This document shows positions 1 through 5,884 of a stretch of 8,368 nt of DNA, in pieces; within the stretch, counting starts at the first letter, position 1; each line of letters starts with the position of its first letter. The stretch covers positions 1 to 8,368 of the forward strand of contig CAYHWL010000072.1 of the NCBI GenBank assembly GCA_964359785.1, read 5' to 3'. The notes below the pieces were generated by a model, which worked only from the letters and a program-made list of their open reading frames with translations, had not been told where the DNA came from and did no database searches. The position numbers and the translations under genes were made by a program. Source of the stretch: JACQSU01 sp964359785. Lineage in GTDB: Archaea > Nanobdellota > Nanobdellia > Woesearchaeales > JAGWAF01.

Positions 1-734
1 AAATAATCAGGACCTTTCTGGATCGTGACTCGGCCAAGCATCAAGACGATCTTGTCCTTCTTCTTGAGGGGAGAATCAAAATGTGTCTGCGCGGGCAAAG
101 CCTCCTGATCAAGACCCCAATGAGCCACAGAGATCTTCGAAGGATCAATAGAGTAATTCTTGATTATCTGACGCTTCATATACTCGCTAATCGTCACCAC
201 GTGATCAGAACCTTTCAAGCCTTCTTCCTCTATCCTACGGATGTACTCATTTGGCTTGCCGCCAGTACGGTCATATTCAGTAGCATGGATGTGGACAACG
301 ACTTTCTTCGACGACCTCTTCTTTATCGCAAGCGCCGCCTTGAAAGTCATCCAATCATGCGCATGGACGACATCATGAGGCTCTTCTTTGGCTATCGCTT
401 GAGCCGCCAGAGTATAGCGCTCAATCTCCGCGAAAAGATCCTTGCCATACACTGCACAAGGACCCCCACTTGATTTTTTCTGGTATGCCTCATGATAGGT
501 GGATGCATTCATGTACGGAGTAAGGATGGTCCTCACTGTGCTGATATGAACATTACACTCGTTAGTGCCGCGCAATCTCACAAAATTGGACTTGGCGCCA
601 TCAGGGACATGAGGCATGACAAAAGTCACACCCACACCCTGCGCGGCAAGACCTTTAGAGAGGGCATGACAGGCCGTACCCAGCCCCCCGCTCATAAAAG
701 GCGGGAACTCCCAACCAAGCATCAAGACGCGCAT
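1..734 (-). CDS. GT-B glycosyltransferase, glycogen-synthase/GT4-like (3' end cut off by window)
   Basis: The minus-strand frame stays open from an ATG at 734 to the left edge, giving 244 residues of a longer protein. It should transfer a sugar from a nucleotide-sugar donor, in the cytoplasm or at the inner membrane face. The N-terminal Rossmann domain opens MRVLMLGWEFPPFMSGGLGT; the GGLG at residues 16-19 matches the glycine-rich loop of starch/glycogen synthases. HAHDW (124-128) matches their HAHDW motif. TISEYMKRQIIKNY (181-194) and HWGLD (205-209) mark the crossover to the donor domain. That domain begins LGRVTIQKGP, with Arg235 and Lys240 in the place of the donor-phosphate-binding Arg and Lys of GT-B enzymes. 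The C-terminal half is outside the window. The start is set by AGGTG (complement 740-744), 5 nt before ATG, and by a TGATG overlap with the upstream regulator gene, so the two are probably co-translated. Fold class is secure; glycogen synthesis versus glycan assembly cannot be decided. Confidence 0.94.
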   Translation of the reverse strand, partial: MRVLMLGWEFPPFMSGGLGTACHALSKGLAAQGVGVTFVMPHVPDGAKSNFVRLRGTNECNVHISTVRTILTPYMNASTYHEAYQKKSSGGPCAVYGKDLFAEIERYTLAAQAIAKEEPHDVVHAHDWMTFKAALAIKKRSSKKVVVHIHATEYDRTGGKPNEYIRRIEEEGLKGSDHVVTISEYMKRQIIKNYSIDPSKISVAHWGLDQEALPAQTHFDSPLKKKDKIVLMLGRVTIQKGPDY

Positions 735-973
735 CAGGACACCTTCCGCTTGCACTGCTTCTGGCCGCTAGGAGTGAGTTCAAAGATCTTCACATAAGGA
801 GAATCAAAGACCTTATCGACATAACCTTTGCCAGTGAGGAAGATCAGATGATTGTCTACTGTCTTCCAGTTGATATCTGTCTTTGTGGAGATGTCATTCA
901 CGGTCTTCCTGCCATCGCACAGACACAAAAGAATAGTCTTCCTGATATCCTTGAACGTACGTTTAGCTGGCAT
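734..973 (-). CDS. Small winged-helix (ArsR/MarR-like) transcription regulator
   Basis: This 79-residue protein is a minimal winged helix-turn-helix. Helix 1 spans about residues 8-19, helix 2 is TVNDISTKTDI (24-34), the recognition helix is NWKTVDNHLIFLTGKGYV (35-52), and the wing ends in the IFELTPSGQK strand and turn (63-72), as in ArsR- or MarR-type archaeal regulators. There is no ligand or effector domain. Cys17 and Cys19 (CLC) lie in helix 1, not in the helix that carries the metal-binding ELCVC motif of metal-sensing ArsR proteins, so metal sensing is not supported. The stop overlaps the glycosyltransferase start by 1 nt. A TATA box 28-35 nt upstream of the ATG predicts a nearly leaderless mRNA; the nearest SD-like GAGGT is 12 nt away. 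Two palindromes upstream are good candidates for its own operator. Its target is inferred from position only. Confidence 0.85.
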   Translation of the reverse strand: MPAKRTFKDIRKTILLCLCDGRKTVNDISTKTDINWKTVDNHLIFLTGKGYVDKVFDSPYVKIFELTPSGQKQCKRKVS

Positions 974-1000
974 ACCAGCAAGAAAACCTCACGAAATCGG

Positions 1001-1008
1001 TATTTAAA
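1001..1008 (-). promoter_or_regulatory. TATA box for the regulator-glycosyltransferase unit
   Basis: On the minus strand this reads TTTAAATA, a canonical archaeal TATA box. Its centre lies about 31 nt before the ATG at 973, so transcription should begin within a few bases of that ATG, giving a leaderless or nearly leaderless message. The site is seen; the start point is inferred from usual archaeal TATA spacing. Confidence 0.7.
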
Positions 1009-1019
1009 GATTTGGAATT

Positions 1020-1040
1020 ATAGTTAGAACCTCTAACTAT
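1020..1040. promoter_or_regulatory. Perfect palindromic operator candidate (site 1)
   Basis: The arms ATAGTTAGA (1020-1028) and TCTAACTAT (1032-1040) are perfect reverse complements around a 3-nt centre. The total of 21 bp suits a dimeric winged-helix protein. It lies about 12 bp upstream of the minus-strand TATA box, next to where the TFB-recognition element (BRE) should be. It is probably bound by the small regulator encoded alongside it; whether as activator or repressor is not shown. Confidence 0.72.
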
Positions 1041-1045
1041 GATGA

Positions 1046-1058
1046 TTAGAATGTCTAA
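1046..1058. promoter_or_regulatory. Second operator copy (site 2), 22 bp from site 1
   Basis: The arms TTAGA and TCTAA surround a 3-nt centre. Together with flanking bases it shares TTAGAA-N2-TCTAACT with site 1. The centres (1030 and 1052) are 22 bp apart, about two helical turns, so both sites face the same side of the DNA. It is less symmetrical than site 1 and may be filled cooperatively. Confidence 0.62.
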
Positions 1059-1097
1059 CTGTCCTAGTGGGTAGTTATACAGATAGCCTAGAGGATG

Positions 1098-1105
1098 TTT
1101 TATAT
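1098..1105 (+). promoter_or_regulatory. TATA box for surface gene A
   Basis: TTTTATAT lies within a 10-mer (GTTTTATATA, 1097-1106) that recurs unchanged at 2706-2715 before gene C. Purine-rich GAGGATG precedes it, as expected of a BRE. The predicted transcription start, around 1126-1130, falls next to the ATG at 1131 and downstream of the ATGs at 1095 and 1107. Confidence 0.62.
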
Positions 1106-1130
1106 AATGGACAAACAAAAAAATAGGAGC

Positions 1131-1982
1131 ATGAGACTCGCAAGCGCACTCATAGGGTTAGTGATAGTAAGCATACTGCTAATCGGCGGACTCAAGATGT
1201 GCTCCAAAAAACCTGACGCGCCAGCAGTCATCAATCTCCGGCTCACACCAGTCAAGACAACCATCTATCCTGGCCAACTGGTTGTGTTTGACGTCACGCT
1301 AAGAAGCACGAGCCCGACAGGGGTGAGGTTCCTTGCCACACTACGACAAGACAATGAGCCAAAGCTGTTCATACCTGACACAATCAACATCAGCAAGAAT
1401 ATCACCAAGAGATACAAAATCACGATCCCAAACAATTTCAAGAACGGAACATACTATCTGGACGTAGAAGTCAACTATTCCAACAGGCACATCATCGCGC
1501 AGACACCAGTGTTTGTCCGTGACATACCTGGAGCGCCAGTGCCAATCAAGGCGCAAGACCTTGAAAAAACAATACCAGTGGTGTATAACTTCACGCCTCC
1601 AAAACAGGAGAAAAACAAGACAGAAGAGACAATCGTATATAATGTGACAGACGCGCCTCCAGAGAACATCCCGCCAGAAGCACTGGCCAAATGCGACGAA
1701 GAGCGACAAGACAAATGCATAGCCGAATACGCGGTGGCAAACAATCTCTCAAAAGCATGCAGCGCGATAACAGACCGCAACACCAAAGACACATGCTACA
1801 TCCATTTCATAGGCAACGGGGAATTGGACCTGTGCAAAAGAGTCGCATTCAGGTCATATAGGGGATACTGCGAAGCAATTCTGGCATCAAGAGTGCCCGC
1901 CCAATCGCTTGGCATGATATGGACATACGCCCTTGAGATGCCGCCCATCAACTATACTGTTGAGACGATAGAGGAGAACTAA
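1131..1982 (+). CDS. Membrane-anchored surface protein with Ig-like domain and Cys-repeat helical domain (gene A)
   Basis: Family not recognised by name. From the ATG at 1131 the protein is 283 residues. It begins MRLASALIGLVIVSILLIGG, a signal anchor with no lipobox. An Ig-like beta-sandwich follows (about residues 33-130; strands such as QLVVFDVTLRS and GTYYLDVEVNYS). A Pro/Glu/Lys linker (about 133-185) leads to a helical region with six Cys spaced C-x7-C-x13-C-x11-C-x12-C-x11-C. That near-regular spacing resembles disulfide-tied helical-hairpin repeats I associate with DPANN surface proteins. The outer part holds nine N-x-S/T sequons, suggesting a heavily N-glycosylated exported protein. 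The open frame extends to ATGs at 1107 and 1095, but a strong TATA box covers 1098-1105, so the leaderless start at 1131 fits best. Longer starts would add 8 or 12 residues. Gene B follows after 71 nt with its own promoter. Confidence 0.86.
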   Translation: MRLASALIGLVIVSILLIGGLKMCSKKPDAPAVINLRLTPVKTTIYPGQLVVFDVTLRSTSPTGVRFLATLRQDNEPKLFIPDTINISKNITKRYKITIPNNFKNGTYYLDVEVNYSNRHIIAQTPVFVRDIPGAPVPIKAQDLEKTIPVVYNFTPPKQEKNKTEETIVYNVTDAPPENIPPEALAKCDEERQDKCIAEYAVANNLSKACSAITDRNTKDTCYIHFIGNGELDLCKRVAFRSYRGYCEAILASRVPAQSLGMIWTYALEMPPINYTVETIEEN

Positions 1983-2023
1983 TGAAAACTCCCAACCACC
2001 CCAAGCGGCGAGGTATTCACAAC

Positions 2024-2031
2024 TAATAAAT
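2024..2031 (+). promoter_or_regulatory. Probable TATA box for gene B
   Basis: TAATAAAT lies 23-30 nt before the ATG at 2054, predicting a start of transcription at or beside the ATG. It sits inside the loop of an inverted repeat, GGTATT (2012-2017) and AATACC (2029-2034). An SD-like GAGGA (2042-2046) also lies 7 nt before the ATG, so readthrough from gene A with SD-led translation is the alternative. Confidence 0.5.
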
Positions 2032-2053
2032 ACCAAAAAAAGAGGATAAAGAT

Positions 2054-2695
2054 ATGGATATCGAAGAAATCAAGAACGTCCCGGCCGCATATCAAGCGAT
2101 GATAAGAGAATTCTGCGCGCAGCACAGCGGAGCCAAGATGTTCCTTGAGAAAAACGACATCGAGAGCGCCAACCAGGCATACCTGAAGATGGCGGAAGTA
2201 TACACCAAGATATCTAATGCACCAATCGAGAACATCCACAAGAGCATCGCCCACCAAGCCCTCACAAGCACATACGAGCAGATACACTCGCTAAACGAGC
2301 CGTTGCTCTCGAACAAAAGCATGCGACTCATGGCCGCGACGTCATTTATCATACTAATCGCCATCGCCGCTATCATGCTAAAACCAAGCATCGTAGGCCT
2401 TGCCGCAGCAGACCTTGACACCGGGCCAAAATGGATAGGGCCAGCAAGTGTCACAATACAAGGGACCACCACAATCAACCTCAACAAGCAATTCACCGGC
2501 GCAGACACATATCTTGCCACCAACGGAGATCACATCAGATCTAGCGTCATAGGAGAGTTCCTGACAATCACACCCGAATACGGATACAAAGGCAAAGACG
2601 GGATATCGATAATCGCGGCAGACAGCAAAGAGCCAAGCAAGAACACAAAAATCAACCTTCAAGTAGCTATTGACCCTCTGAAGAACACCCAATAG
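2054..2695 (+). CDS. Single-pass membrane protein: helical inner domain, cadherin-like outer domain (gene B)
   Basis: Family not recognised by name; 213 residues. Residues 1-88 are soluble and helical (for example IESANQAYLKMAEVYTKI), recalling small helical-bundle domains such as MIT or TPR hairpins, with no specific match claimed. One membrane segment follows (about 91-109, SFIILIAIAAIML). Outside, residues 120-206 form a beta domain of the bacterial/archaeal cadherin-like type: TINLNKQF, then LTITPEYGYKGKDGISIIAADS, matching the usual 'I-L-x-x-F ... L-x-I-x-P ... G-x-x-x-I-x-x-A-x-D' pattern. There is no cleavable signal peptide, and positive charges (KSMR) before the segment favour an N-inside, C-outside topology. 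It could therefore link a cytoplasmic partner to the surface structure. The only Cys, at 21, is on the inner side. Stop is TAG. Gene C starts 54 nt later from its own TATA box. Confidence 0.82.
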   Translation: MDIEEIKNVPAAYQAMIREFCAQHSGAKMFLEKNDIESANQAYLKMAEVYTKISNAPIENIHKSIAHQALTSTYEQIHSLNEPLLSNKSMRLMAATSFIILIAIAAIMLKPSIVGLAAADLDTGPKWIGPASVTIQGTTTINLNKQFTGADTYLATNGDHIRSSVIGEFLTITPEYGYKGKDGISIIAADSKEPSKNTKINLQVAIDPLKNTQ

Positions 2696-2706
2696 GTATC
2701 GGAAGG

Positions 2707-2715
2707 TTTTATATA
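2707..2715 (+). promoter_or_regulatory. TATA box for the gene C-D-E operon
   Basis: TTTTATATA is preceded by purine-rich GGAAGG, a good BRE. It is the same 10-mer (with its leading G) as before gene A. The predicted transcription start is about 2735-2739, near an ATG at 2736 that opens a 6-codon reading frame; the start of gene C (GTG, 2750) lies about 13 nt further on. Confidence 0.75.
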
Positions 2716-2749
2716 CTCGCAAACAGGGAGTTTACATGGGGAATGCAGA

Positions 2750-5700
2750 GTGGTAAGAATCAAAGCGATAGCATTAATCTTCTCATTACTAATCATCACC
2801 CTGCCAATAAGCCTTGCCACAGAACTATCCGTAATGGACGCCGCGGGAAAAGACAACATCAGAAACTACTTCCGCGCAGGAGACAGGATACACATCAACG
2901 CAAGCGCGCTAATCGACGGCGACGCACAAGTCGACGGCAATCAATTCCGAGTATACATCGAAGGAGAACGAGGAGACACATTCGATGAGGGGGCATGCCC
3001 GACAATCAATGGAAAACCCACTTGTTCATACCTTCGCAGCGCACCAAGCGCAGGCACAAGAAAATATGAGATCAAACTCTACGATGACAATTCCAAATGG
3101 AATGAGAACGCGATTCCCCTAGCGAACAGAACCGAAAAACTCACCGCAGACACCATAGGCGCTGACTTCTCGAATATGAATGTCACAAGCAAGATAATCA
3201 ACAACGGCAAGGTCATCGTGAGCGCGACAGCTATCGATAGGGCATTCGACCCCAATGATGACAAAAGCTGCAGCGGCGTCTCACAGACAAAATTCTACCT
3301 TGACGACACGACAAAAGCGCCGTTTAAGACTGTGCCTGGAAACCTCCTGTGCTCACAGAAGATCGACTTTGAACAGGTGTTCGCGAACCTAGCGGACGGA
3401 AGCCACAGCATAATCGCCACAACCATCGACAGGTTCAATTTAACAAACGGCCCAAGGACAGACACCTTCATGATGGATGCCAGCGCGCCAAAGATAAACG
3501 ACACGCTCACGATAGTCGAGAGCGCCACAGGCCAGGATGTGACATATGCACGAGGCGACTCGGACCTAAGAGTCACCATAACAGCACAGATAGACGACCC
3601 TTACCTTGACACGGACACAATCGTCGCGGATTTCGCCAATTTCAACCCAAACCTCGGCCAATTGCCACCAACAACATACACAAATGGAGTCGCAAAATGG
3701 GACCAGATACCACTACGAGGATTTGGCAGCTGCCAACTCACAATCAAAGCGGCAGATGTCTTGGGAAACCAAGGAGCACGGACAATCAACTGCCAGCTAA
3801 AAGTAGACAATACCGGACCTGAACAGATCTCACTAGACAGCGGCCACAGAAACCAAAATGGAGTGATGCTGCTAGCCAGCACAAGCCAAATCACAGCCAC
3901 GATAAAAGAGGAGGGAGTGGGACTCGCAAAGAACAATATGTTCCTCGACACCTCGGATATCAACGGCGACACACGCGCAAGAAGCCAAGGGTGCGCAAAG
4001 CAATCCTCAAACGAATGGAAATGCACATGGAGAGTGCAAGCCAATCGCAACCCCGGCAACAAACAGACAGGGTTATCACAATTAAGCACAGACGACCTTG
4101 GAAACATGGCAGTACCAAAACCAAAAATCGCAGCGATACTAGACTCCATGGCACCAGTAATCACCAACTTCTCCATGAGAATAATCCCTGGTGCAGACAA
4201 CCAAGACACAGCCGTGAAAGGAGCTAGCGCAGAATTCACACTCACCGGCAGCGAGATGGATATAGCCACGATCGACTTATCCATGATAGGCGGATCAAAC
4301 GAGACACAGATGACCTGCACGCAAAACACCTGCACGACAATCTTCGAGATACAGACAAGCGGACCATACTATGCCACAGTGAGCGCCATAGCCGCAGACT
4401 TCGCCGGAAACCAAGTAAAAAAGACACTCGGCTTTGACGTCTACGGAGTGAAAGGAGAGACGCCAAACTATTGGGAATCACAGACCACATGCGCGCCATC
4501 CATGATAGACCGGAGCACCACAGTCCTGATAGAACCAAAAGCATACTGCGACGCGAATCTCAAAAGCGTAAACAAATACGCGGTGCCTATACAGATCGCA
4601 TTCCCTGGAAAAGAGGCCTGCACAGGAGACATCGCGGCAGTCACAAGCATCACAATCTTCAACACACTGCCTGGAAGCAGACACCCAACATTCGAGATAA
4701 CACTCCGAGCCACAGACTACACCCAAGACAAGCTGACCATCACATGTCCCATACTGATACAAAGCATAGTGAATGAAAGCGGAAAACTATACTCAAACCC
4801 GAACACAGAGACAGAGAACGTCAATATAGTCATCCCATTCTATAACCAACCACTAGGAGACGCATACGCAAACATCAACAGACAAGTCGATGACGCAGTA
4901 AAAGACGCGAAAGAATCGCTCAAACTCATCGGACAACTAGAAAGCTTCTTTGCCATGGCCAGCAAAGCATGCAACATCATCCAAATATTCCGAAGCATAC
5001 AAGGAGCATACTATGCCCTCATCGCGTTATTTGGGAATATCCAAAGAGCCACAGGGGCAGTGACGCCAGCAGCAGCAAAGGCAAAAGTAGTGCAAGATAA
5101 ACTCTGCAGAGGCGCGGAAAGCACCGAAGCCTCAATAGACGGAAAACCCAATGAAGCCGGATTGTTCAACATACTCACCCAACTATGCGCATTCGTCAAC
5201 TGCAGGATGAGCACAAGCGACGACGGATACCTCGCCCAATTCGGCGGAGGGGCAAAACACTGCAAAGCTGTCGCTGAAACCTTAGCAAGCATCGGAGGAG
5301 TATCATCTGTGGTCAACAAACAAGGACAACCACGCGGAGTCCCTCTTCTAGACGAGAAGAAATACACAGACCTTGGAGGGAACCCAAGCACACTCGATAT
5401 GAAAGAGAACCTTATATTGTCTACTTTATGCATGTGCGTCCCAGGGATAATCCACAACCTCAATAAATATAGAGAGATCAAGTGCGACTACGCACTGTGC
5501 ATGCTCCGCGACGTGAAAGAGAGCGGACTGCCGCCAAAATACTGCCAAGACCTAAAATCATACCAGACCTGCAACTTCGTTGTAGGTGATGTATTCAACG
5601 TATTCCCGATAGTAAGACTATGGGATACCGTCATGCAGATAGTGCGCAACATCTACGCAAACCCATTCGAACTCCTGCAACTCTACGGAGGATGGAAATG

Positions 5701-5884
5701 CAAAGACTACTGCAATACAGCCATACCAGAACAGTTCGCCTCATGCGTATACCCAAAGATACTCGCGAAAATAGGCGATGCCATACAGAGCATCAAAGCG
5801 ATAAAATCCATCGCCAATTTCAACAAACAAGGAGGCTCATGCCAAACGCTTGAAGACCTCACAAACTCGACGGTGAGCGCATGA
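2750..5884 (+). CDS. Large secreted protein: tandem Ig-like domains plus Cys-rich helical C-terminal domain (gene C)
   Basis: Family not recognised by name; 1044 residues. MVRIKAIALIFSLLIITLPISLA is a textbook signal peptide, with likely cleavage after Ala23, which supports the GTG start; the upstream in-frame stretch has no ATG. A tandem Ig-like array fills about 25-566. Domain joints are marked by D-x-S/T-A/G-P-like turns (DASAP 243, DNTGP 353, DSMAP 465) and by the D-x-x-G-N motif (ADVLGN, TDDLGN, ADFAGN). Cys fall in close pairs within these domains (83/92, 174/201, 328/348, 415/425, 523/528), suggesting one disulfide each. A further beta region spans about 567-695. The C-terminal part (about 700-1044) is helical with 15 Cys, including LCMCVPG (893-899) and KCDYALC (911-917). 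No membrane anchor or catalytic motif is seen. The stop overlaps the gene D start (ATGA). Role inferred: structural surface component. Confidence 0.93.
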   Translation: MVRIKAIALIFSLLIITLPISLATELSVMDAAGKDNIRNYFRAGDRIHINASALIDGDAQVDGNQFRVYIEGERGDTFDEGACPTINGKPTCSYLRSAPSAGTRKYEIKLYDDNSKWNENAIPLANRTEKLTADTIGADFSNMNVTSKIINNGKVIVSATAIDRAFDPNDDKSCSGVSQTKFYLDDTTKAPFKTVPGNLLCSQKIDFEQVFANLADGSHSIIATTIDRFNLTNGPRTDTFMMDASAPKINDTLTIVESATGQDVTYARGDSDLRVTITAQIDDPYLDTDTIVADFANFNPNLGQLPPTTYTNGVAKWDQIPLRGFGSCQLTIKAADVLGNQGARTINCQLKVDNTGPEQISLDSGHRNQNGVMLLASTSQITATIKEEGVGLAKNNMFLDTSDINGDTRARSQGCAKQSSNEWKCTWRVQANRNPGNKQTGLSQLSTDDLGNMAVPKPKIAAILDSMAPVITNFSMRIIPGADNQDTAVKGASAEFTLTGSEMDIATIDLSMIGGSNETQMTCTQNTCTTIFEIQTSGPYYATVSAIAADFAGNQVKKTLGFDVYGVKGETPNYWESQTTCAPSMIDRSTTVLIEPKAYCDANLKSVNKYAVPIQIAFPGKEACTGDIAAVTSITIFNTLPGSRHPTFEITLRATDYTQDKLTITCPILIQSIVNESGKLYSNPNTETENVNIVIPFYNQPLGDAYANINRQVDDAVKDAKESLKLIGQLESFFAMASKACNIIQIFRSIQGAYYALIALFGNIQRATGAVTPAAAKAKVVQDKLCRGAESTEASIDGKPNEAGLFNILTQLCAFVNCRMSTSDDGYLAQFGGGAKHCKAVAETLASIGGVSSVVNKQGQPRGVPLLDEKKYTDLGGNPSTLDMKENLILSTLCMCVPGIIHNLNKYREIKCDYALCMLRDVKESGLPPKYCQDLKSYQTCNFVVGDVFNVFPIVRLWDTVMQIVRNIYANPFELLQLYGGWKCKDYCNTAIPEQFASCVYPKILAKIGDAIQSIKAIKSIANFNKQGGSCQTLEDLTNSTVSA

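Noticed and set aside
81..797. Plus-strand reading frames at 81-473 and 492-797
   Set aside because: They lie antisense to a clearly recognisable glycosyltransferase and show no domain, signal or start-site features.
898..925. ArsR-type metal site from Cys17 and Cys19 of the small regulator
   Set aside because: The CLC motif sits in helix 1 in place of ordinary hydrophobic residues, not in the metal-binding helix.
1057..1076. Possible RNA hairpin AACTGTCC-TAGT-GGGTAGTT
   Set aside because: Needs two G-U pairs and lies upstream of the predicted plus-strand transcription start, so it is probably never in the RNA; likely a by-product of the operator half-sites.
1194..1205. Lipoprotein lipobox at Cys36 of the long form of gene A
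   Set aside because: The preceding residues are L-K-M, not the small residues needed at -1 and -3; a simple signal anchor fits better.
1982..2026. 14-codon reading frame starting in a TAATG overlap after gene A
   Set aside because: Too short, with no SD and no recognisable peptide character; it runs into the probable TATA region of gene B.
2743..2988. 81-codon plus-strand frame overlapping the start of gene C
   Set aside because: Arg/His/Gln-rich frame-shifted product with no structure; the GTG frame gives a perfect signal peptide.
3601..4335. 244-codon minus-strand reading frame inside gene C
   Set aside because: It is the reverse of well-formed Ig-like domains; the T-poor coding strand of gene C removes minus-strand stops and creates long spurious frames. 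The same applies to minus frames at 5011-5481, 6216-6551 and 7486-7887.
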